Shown here one piece after another: positions 59,661-64,000 of a stretch of DNA of 64,000 bases. This stretch comes from Nitrospirota bacterium (GTDB taxonomy: Bacteria; Nitrospirota; Thermodesulfovibrionia; Thermodesulfovibrionales; SM23-35). Position 1 is the first letter of the stretch; the number at the start of each line of letters is the position of its first letter. The stretch lies in assembly GCA_040754395.1 (NCBI GenBank), contig JBFMCL010000011.1:1-64000 (forward strand). Reading direction: 5' to 3'. The notes under the pieces were generated by a model. That model was given only the letters and a program-made list of their open reading frames with translations, searched no databases and was not told the origin of the DNA. The position numbers were made by a program, and so were the translations under genes.

Positions 59661-60371
59661 TCATGACTGATCACACAACTGACCATCCGATATTTTGAGC
59701 ACCCTGTGGCACCGGCCGGACAGTGACTCATTGTGGGTCACAATGACAAAACTCACGCCCTTATTCTTATTAAGGTCAATAAATATATTGAAAAGTTCTT
59801 CACCTGTTGCAGTATCCAGATTTCCAGTAGGTTCATCCGCAAGCACTGCCTTCGGTTCGAGAATAAGCGCCCGTGACACCGCAACACGCTGCTGCTCTCC
59901 TCCGGAGAGTTCCCCCGGCCTGTGCCGCTTTCTTGCAGAAAGACCCATCTCATCGAGAAGCCTCTCTGCCCTGCTCCTGATTTCCGCATATCCTGATATT
60001 TTATTCCCGTAACCTGAACCGAATCCGATGAGTCCCGGCATCATCACATTCTCAACGGCCGAGAATTCCGGGAGGAGATGATGAAACTGAAAGATAAATC
60101 CTATCGTGCTGTTCCTGAAAGATGCGAGGGATTTTCTGTCAAGAGAGAATATATCCGTATTGCCGTAAAACACTCTGCCCGAGGTCGGCCTGTCGAGTGC
60201 CCCGAGGATATGCAGCAGGGTGCTTTTTCCTGCTCCTGATGCACCGATAATCCCGACCATTTCCCCTTCCTTGATCGACAGATTGATGTCTTTCAGCACC
60301 TGGAGTTCGCCTGCATCTGTGGCAAAGGCCTTGTTGAGGTTGTCTGTATGAATGAGCGTCTGCGCCGGCAT
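59661..60371 (-). CDS. lolD: Lipoprotein-releasing ABC transporter ATPase
   Basis: The 236-residue ATPase has Walker A GASGAGKST, Q-loop FQFHHLLPEFSAVENV, signature LSGGEQQR, Walker B AVLADEPTGNLD and H-loop VTHNE. The FHHLLPEF sequence marks the LolD branch of the MacB family. With LolC/E it extracts lipoproteins from the inner membrane. Separated from lolC by a small membrane protein gene. Confidence 0.95.
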   Translation of the reverse strand: MPAQTLIHTDNLNKAFATDAGELQVLKDINLSIKEGEMVGIIGASGAGKSTLLHILGALDRPTSGRVFYGNTDIFSLDRKSLASFRNSTIGFIFQFHHLLPEFSAVENVMMPGLIGFGSGYGNKISGYAEIRSRAERLLDEMGLSARKRHRPGELSGGEQQRVAVSRALILEPKAVLADEPTGNLDTATGEELFNIFIDLNKNKGVSFVIVTHNESLSGRCHRVLKISDGQLCDQS

Positions 60372-60377
60372 CTTCCG

Positions 60378-60662
60378 TTATTTTTCTTTTGTGAACCCGG
60401 TGAGGTCCTTTATCTTTTCCCCGGTTTTTTTGATACCCTTGGTAACCTTGCCTGTTGTTTCCTTCATATCCTCCGTCTTCTTCTTGAGACCGTCAGCCTC
60501 CCTGCCAACATCTTCACTTTTTTCCCTGATGATCTCTCCGGCCTGTTCTGTCTTTTTGCCGAACCACCGGAAAGGCTGTCCTCCCTGCCAAAGCGAAAGC
60601 GCAAGAAACACCAATGCGATAACGATGAGCATCCCGATGATTCTTCCTATAAACCTGAGCAT
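60378..60662 (-). CDS. Small membrane-anchored helical protein between lolC and lolD
   Basis: This 94-residue protein has one N-terminal membrane helix (FIGRIIGMLIVIALVFLALSLW) and a strongly charged Lys/Glu coiled-coil tail (KKTEQAGEIIREKSEDVGREADGL). It ends 6 bases before lolD begins, so it is cotranscribed. No family recognised; possibly an envelope-stress or YtxH-like protein. Confidence 0.75.
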   Translation of the reverse strand: MLRFIGRIIGMLIVIALVFLALSLWQGGQPFRWFGKKTEQAGEIIREKSEDVGREADGLKKKTEDMKETTGKVTKGIKKTGEKIKDLTGFTKEK

Positions 60663-60764
60663 TGTTCCGATACTACCTCCTCCGGAAGATTCCTTCCGGC
60701 ATCATCGAAAAAAGGTTCATTGAATACATGCCAGGGTGTGCGGAACAGTTAACGGCTATCCTGT

Positions 60765-61994
60765 TCATTCGTACCGTAACGGCTCCACAGGGTTCATTCT
60801 GGCAGCCTGCCACGCCGGGTAGAGCGTAGCGAGAAAGCTGATGATGACCGCTGATAATGATACGGTGATAAAGTCGAACAGTTTTGTTTTCACAGGGAGG
60901 TGACTGAGATAGTAGACATCCGCAGGAAGCTTGATGATCTCATAGCTGTTCAGGACATAGCACAGCAGGTATCCTCCGGACACCCCGATTACCGTTCCGA
61001 CCAGACCGATCAGCATGCCCTGCAGCATGAAAATGGTCATGACTCCCCTGTCTGTTGCGCCCATTGCCTTCAGTATCGCGATCTCACGTTTCTTCTCGAT
61101 CACATTCATGATAAGCGTACTCACAATATTGAATGAAGCGACGAGGATGATCAGCACCAGGATGACAAACATCGCAAACTTTTCGAGTTTCAGTGCGGAG
61201 AAAAGATTTCTGTTCATCTGCATCCAGTCTTTCGCGTAAAGCGGGAAGCCGAGTTTGTTCTGTATTCTCTCCCTTACCTCAGACGCATTGTAGATATCGG
61301 CAAGTTTCAGCTGGATGCCGGTAACCTCATCCTTCATGTCGAAAAATTCCTGCGCAGCCTTCAGATCGGTCAGGACAAGGTTCGAATCATATTCGAACAT
61401 CCCGACCTCGAAAATTCCCACGACCCTGAATTGCCGTATCTTGGGAAGCATGCCGAGAGGGCCTATCTTCCCTATCGGGGAAAGGATGCTGATGGTATCT
61501 CCCCTGAACGCCCCGATGCTTCCGGCGAGTTCCCTTCCGATAATGATCCCCGGCACCTTTCCTCCTGCGGCAAGGCCTTCAATGCTTCCCTCCCTCATGA
61601 ACCTGCCGATTTCTGTCGTCTTCTTCTCCTTCTCCGGGTCGACACCGCGCAGGAAAACCCCATGTGCCTTCTTGCCGTACGATACCATCACCTGGCCCAT
61701 GACAAAAGGGGCTGCCGAAAGAATCTCTGTTTCGTCTTTGAGCTGCTCCGTGACTTGCTGATATGCCGGCAGGGTTCCCCGGTAATTCATAATAACCATG
61801 TGGGCGTTGACCCCGAGTATCTTTTTCTGCAGATCTTCATGAAACCCGCTCATGACCGAAAGCACCACAAGAAGTGCCATCACACCGACAGCAACCCCGC
61901 CGATGGATATGAGGGTATTGACAGAAATACCCTTGTGCTTTTTCTTTGACTTCAGATATCTGAGGGCTACGAAAAAATGATACGGGAGGTTCAT
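60765..61994 (-). CDS. lolC: Lipoprotein-releasing ABC transporter permease
   Basis: The 409-residue protein has an N-terminal membrane helix (GGVAVGVMALLVVLSVMSGF), a periplasmic MacB_PCD domain (about 45-255) with the GREL region, and three C-terminal helices ending RMNPVEPLRYE, the FtsX/LolCE pattern. A single LolC/E-type gene implies a homodimeric LolCD2-like complex, as in many bacteria. 33 bases after lysS. Confidence 0.93.
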   Translation of the reverse strand: MNLPYHFFVALRYLKSKKKHKGISVNTLISIGGVAVGVMALLVVLSVMSGFHEDLQKKILGVNAHMVIMNYRGTLPAYQQVTEQLKDETEILSAAPFVMGQVMVSYGKKAHGVFLRGVDPEKEKKTTEIGRFMREGSIEGLAAGGKVPGIIIGRELAGSIGAFRGDTISILSPIGKIGPLGMLPKIRQFRVVGIFEVGMFEYDSNLVLTDLKAAQEFFDMKDEVTGIQLKLADIYNASEVRERIQNKLGFPLYAKDWMQMNRNLFSALKLEKFAMFVILVLIILVASFNIVSTLIMNVIEKKREIAILKAMGATDRGVMTIFMLQGMLIGLVGTVIGVSGGYLLCYVLNSYEIIKLPADVYYLSHLPVKTKLFDFITVSLSAVIISFLATLYPAWQAARMNPVEPLRYE

Positions 61995-62027
61995 ACTGGT
62001 GCCGTTCTCCGGGATTGTACCGGCACC

Positions 62028-63518
62028 CTACTGCTCCGGCTTCAGCTGCGGGAACAGGATCACATCCCTGATGGACTGGGAATTGGTGAGCAGCATGACA
62101 AGCCTGTCTATTCCGATTCCCTCTCCCGCTGCAGGCGGCATGCCATATTCGAGGGCCCTGAGAAAGTCCTCATCCATGCTGTGCGCTTCCTCATCTCCAA
62201 GCTCCTTTGCCTCTGCCTGTTCCTGAAACCTCTGCCGCTGATCCATAGGGTCATTCAGTTCCGAGAACGCATTTGCAATCTCCCTCGATGTGATGAACAG
62301 CTCGAAGCGCTCAACGAGACCAGGATTGTCCTGTTTCCTCTTTGCCAGAGGTGAAAGCTCCACCGGGTGGTCAATAATAAAAACAGGCTGGACAAGTCCG
62401 GGCTCGACCTTCTCCTTGAATATCTCATCGAGAATCTTGCCGAGGTGTGCACCTTTCTCGATTACCACGTTGTTCGCTTTTGCCCACGCGCCTGCCTTTC
62501 CGGCATCACTGAATATGTCCCGCGGAACCCCCTTCTTCTCAAGCGCATCAAGCATCGGTATCCTCGGCCATGGAGGTGTCAGGTCAATAGTCTCTTCGCC
62601 ATACCGTATCTTCAGCGTCCCGAGTGTCTTTTCCGCGACATAGGCAATCAGTTCTTCTGTAAGGGACATCAGGAAATGATAGTCCCGGTAAGCGATATAG
62701 AATTCAAGCATCGAGAATTCAGGGTTGTGCTTTGTCGATATCCCCTCGTTCCTGAAGTTCCTGTTCAGTTCATACACGCGTTCGTACCCGCCGACAAGCA
62801 GCCTTTTCAGATAGAGTTCAGGAGCGATCCTGAGATACAGGTCCATGTCAAGTGCATTGTGATGGGTCCTGAACGGCCGCGCGGTCGCACCTCCCGGAAT
62901 CGGCTGCATCATGGGTGTCTCGACCTCGATGAAGCCCTTTGCCTCAAGGAAATCCCTGACGGCCTTAATAATAGCGCTTCTCTTGATAAATGCCTGCCGC
63001 ACCTCGGGATTCACGATCAGATCCACATACCGCTGCCGGTATCGTGTCTCGACGTCCTTCAGGCCATGCCATTTTTCGGGCAATGGCCGGAGAGATTTTG
63101 CGAGGAAGGTCACATCGTCGACCTCAACAGTGAGCTCATTCGTTTTGGTCCTGAAGAGCCGCCCCTTCAGTCCGATGATATCTCCGATGTCCAGTTTTCT
63201 GACATGAAGATACTTTTCGCCAAGAATATCCTTCTTGAAATACACCTGTATCTTTCCCGATGTGTCCTGTATATGGGCAAAGGCAGCCTTTCCGAAGTCC
63301 CTCATGGCAACTACCCTTCCTGCAAGAGAACATGCCACCGGATCGGATTCAAGTAATTCTTTTGATGAGGACCCGAATCTTTCGTGAAGGCCGGAGGCGT
63401 GGTCAGCAGCATCAAAAGTCCCGCCGAACGGATCTACACCTGACTCGCGCAGTTCATTCAGCTTTTTTATACGCTGTTCTATGAGTTCGTTTATGTCTTC
63501 CATTGAAGGCAAATGCAA
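62028..63518 (-). CDS. lysS: Lysine-tRNA ligase (class II)
   Basis: The 496-residue protein has the N-terminal OB-fold anticodon-binding domain (VACSLAGRVVAMRDFGKAAFAHIQD) and class II motifs: 1 (FLEAKGFIEVETPMMQPIPGGATARPF), 2 (YELNRNFRNEGISTKHNPEFSMLE) and 3 (GIGIDRLVMLL). It charges tRNA-Lys. ATG 63518 is about 10 residues before the usual start, and ATG 63503 is an alternative. First gene of lysS-lolC-small protein-lolD. Confidence 0.96.
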   Translation of the reverse strand: MHLPSMEDINELIEQRIKKLNELRESGVDPFGGTFDAADHASGLHERFGSSSKELLESDPVACSLAGRVVAMRDFGKAAFAHIQDTSGKIQVYFKKDILGEKYLHVRKLDIGDIIGLKGRLFRTKTNELTVEVDDVTFLAKSLRPLPEKWHGLKDVETRYRQRYVDLIVNPEVRQAFIKRSAIIKAVRDFLEAKGFIEVETPMMQPIPGGATARPFRTHHNALDMDLYLRIAPELYLKRLLVGGYERVYELNRNFRNEGISTKHNPEFSMLEFYIAYRDYHFLMSLTEELIAYVAEKTLGTLKIRYGEETIDLTPPWPRIPMLDALEKKGVPRDIFSDAGKAGAWAKANNVVIEKGAHLGKILDEIFKEKVEPGLVQPVFIIDHPVELSPLAKRKQDNPGLVERFELFITSREIANAFSELNDPMDQRQRFQEQAEAKELGDEEAHSMDEDFLRALEYGMPPAAGEGIGIDRLVMLLTNSQSIRDVILFPQLKPEQ

Positions 63519-63913
63519 GTGTAAAAATTATAAAGAGTACGTTCCCGTTTAGTCAATGAGCCTATCCCATATTATTCATAAAAATGGCAATAGCGGCTGA
63601 GGACAGCGTATTTGCGCGGATTCTTTTTTCCCCGTCCCGCACATTCATCAGACTCCGAAAAAAGAAATTGCCGGAAATTCTCCCGATAACGCATTATAAT
63701 AATGAATATCCGGGCTATCGCATGAACTGCCCTGCAGCGGATGGCGCGATATCAGTAGCAGAAATGCCGGCAATCATTTGTCATTCCGCATCTGTGACGG
63801 GTAACTGAACGTCATGCAGAGCGGCAATGGCGGGCATTTGTACCCTGATGCTGAACTTCGGGGGCGTGTCGAAAAATTTTTATGAGGGGTTATCATACAA
63901 CAAGGAGGTACTC
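63519..63913. other. Divergent intergenic region between lysS and selD
   Basis: This 395-base gap has an AT-rich TATAAT at 63695-63700, but with the candidate TTGCCG at 63668-63673 the spacing is 21 bases, too long for confidence. A 74-codon frame at 63584-63808 has no ribosome binding site or protein resemblance. I see no supported gene. Confidence 0.45.
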
Positions 63914-64000
63914 ATGGATATCAAATTGACCAGTCTCTCAAGCTGTTCGGGCTGAGCTTCGAAATTTAGTCCTTCGGACCTGCTCCAGGTGCTGGGGCAG
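63914..64000 (+). CDS. selD: Selenophosphate synthase start, with in-frame UGA (selenocysteine); 3' end outside window
   Basis: AAGGAGG at 63902-63908 precedes ATG 63914. The frame reads MDIKLTSLSSCSG, then TGA at 63953-63955, then ASKFSPSDLLQVLGQ to the window edge. The C-x-x-U-A-S-K pattern is that of SelD, whose active-site Cys or Sec is followed three residues later by an essential Lys. A bacterial SECIS-like hairpin (63980-63987 paired with 63993-64000, loop GGTGC) lies 24 bases after the UGA. SelD makes selenophosphate, the donor for selenocysteine tRNA. A standard gene caller would stop at the TGA or miss the gene. Confidence 0.9.
63980..64000 (+). promoter_or_regulatory. Putative bacterial SECIS element of selD
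   Basis: An 8-bp stem (CTGCTCCA with TGGGGCAG, including one T-G pair) caps on a GGTGC loop about 33-37 bases after the UGA. This is within the distance range reported for bacterial SECIS elements, and the GGU in the loop resembles the fdhF element. The stem may extend past the window edge. Confidence 0.6.

Noticed and set aside
63584-63808. 74-codon plus-strand frame between lysS and selD
   Set aside because: No ribosome binding site, atypical composition and no family resemblance.
1-64000. CRISPR array
   Set aside because: No regularly spaced direct repeats were seen anywhere in the window.

Overview
The window looks like chromosome from a Gram-negative, probably anaerobic bacterium of the Nitrospirota (Thermodesulfovibrio-like) or a deep deltaproteobacterial relative. 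The assignment is inferred from gene order and protein resemblance only. Supporting signs are LolC/LolD and a TonB-dependent receptor (outer membrane), an ECF-type cobalt/nickel transporter, two cobalamin riboswitches, a 6S RNA directly upstream of rny, and a selD start with an in-frame UGA at the right-hand edge (selenocysteine use).

Positions 1-2540 are an accessory island: the C-terminus of an integron-type tyrosine recombinase, a small gene whose start codon sits in the loop of a 17-bp hairpin, and a toxin-antitoxin locus in which a HEPN/MNT pair appears to sit inside a PIN-like toxin gene next to its DUF433 antitoxin. A twice-interrupted reading frame and a tRNA-Leu gene cut off just after the anticodon loop follow. 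Positions 2560-9507 carry small redox and flavin proteins, an ACT-ACT-metallo-beta-lactamase fusion, an M23 peptidase and argD-argF.

Positions 9706-14291 hold the rpsP-khpA-trmD-rplS ribosomal cluster (no rimM in its usual place), a DUF262 gene, rnhB and a DtxR/FeoA metalloregulator. Positions 14275-17654 (minus) are an outer-membrane protein gene followed by cbiM-cbiQ-cbiO. Positions 17789-27661 (minus) are the thrS-infC-rpmI-rplT-pheS...pheT block. infC appears to start at AUA, ThrRS lacks the TGS domain and PheT lacks the OB-fold tRNA-binding domain. About 3.7 kb of sensory genes, including a dead EAL gene, separates pheS from pheT. Positions 27835-36873 are mostly tightly packed plus-strand housekeeping genes: def, fmt, DUF116, PASTA, rpe, TPR, pgsA, DUF512, lytic transglycosylase and nadA.

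Positions 36909-37634 (minus) are an operon of three very small proteins, one of them a 49-residue membrane protein. Positions 38354-43108 are a vitamin B12 salvage region: riboswitch, btuF-like gene, decaying cobS, cobC, second riboswitch, btuB-type receptor. Next come a lipase-like hydrolase and nagZ (minus), a REC-GGDEF gene, a SufR-like regulator, 6S RNA, rny, ymdB, secG/tpiA (minus) and trpB2.

Positions 53936-59570 are a four-gene polysaccharide operon: a BcsA-like synthase with two PilZ domains, a GT39-like membrane protein, a small outer-membrane protein and a BcsG-like phosphoethanolamine transferase. It has no bcsB, bcsC or bcsZ in the window and is the strongest candidate here for an undescribed system. 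The window closes with lolD, a small membrane protein, lolC and lysS (all minus) and the start of selD (plus).
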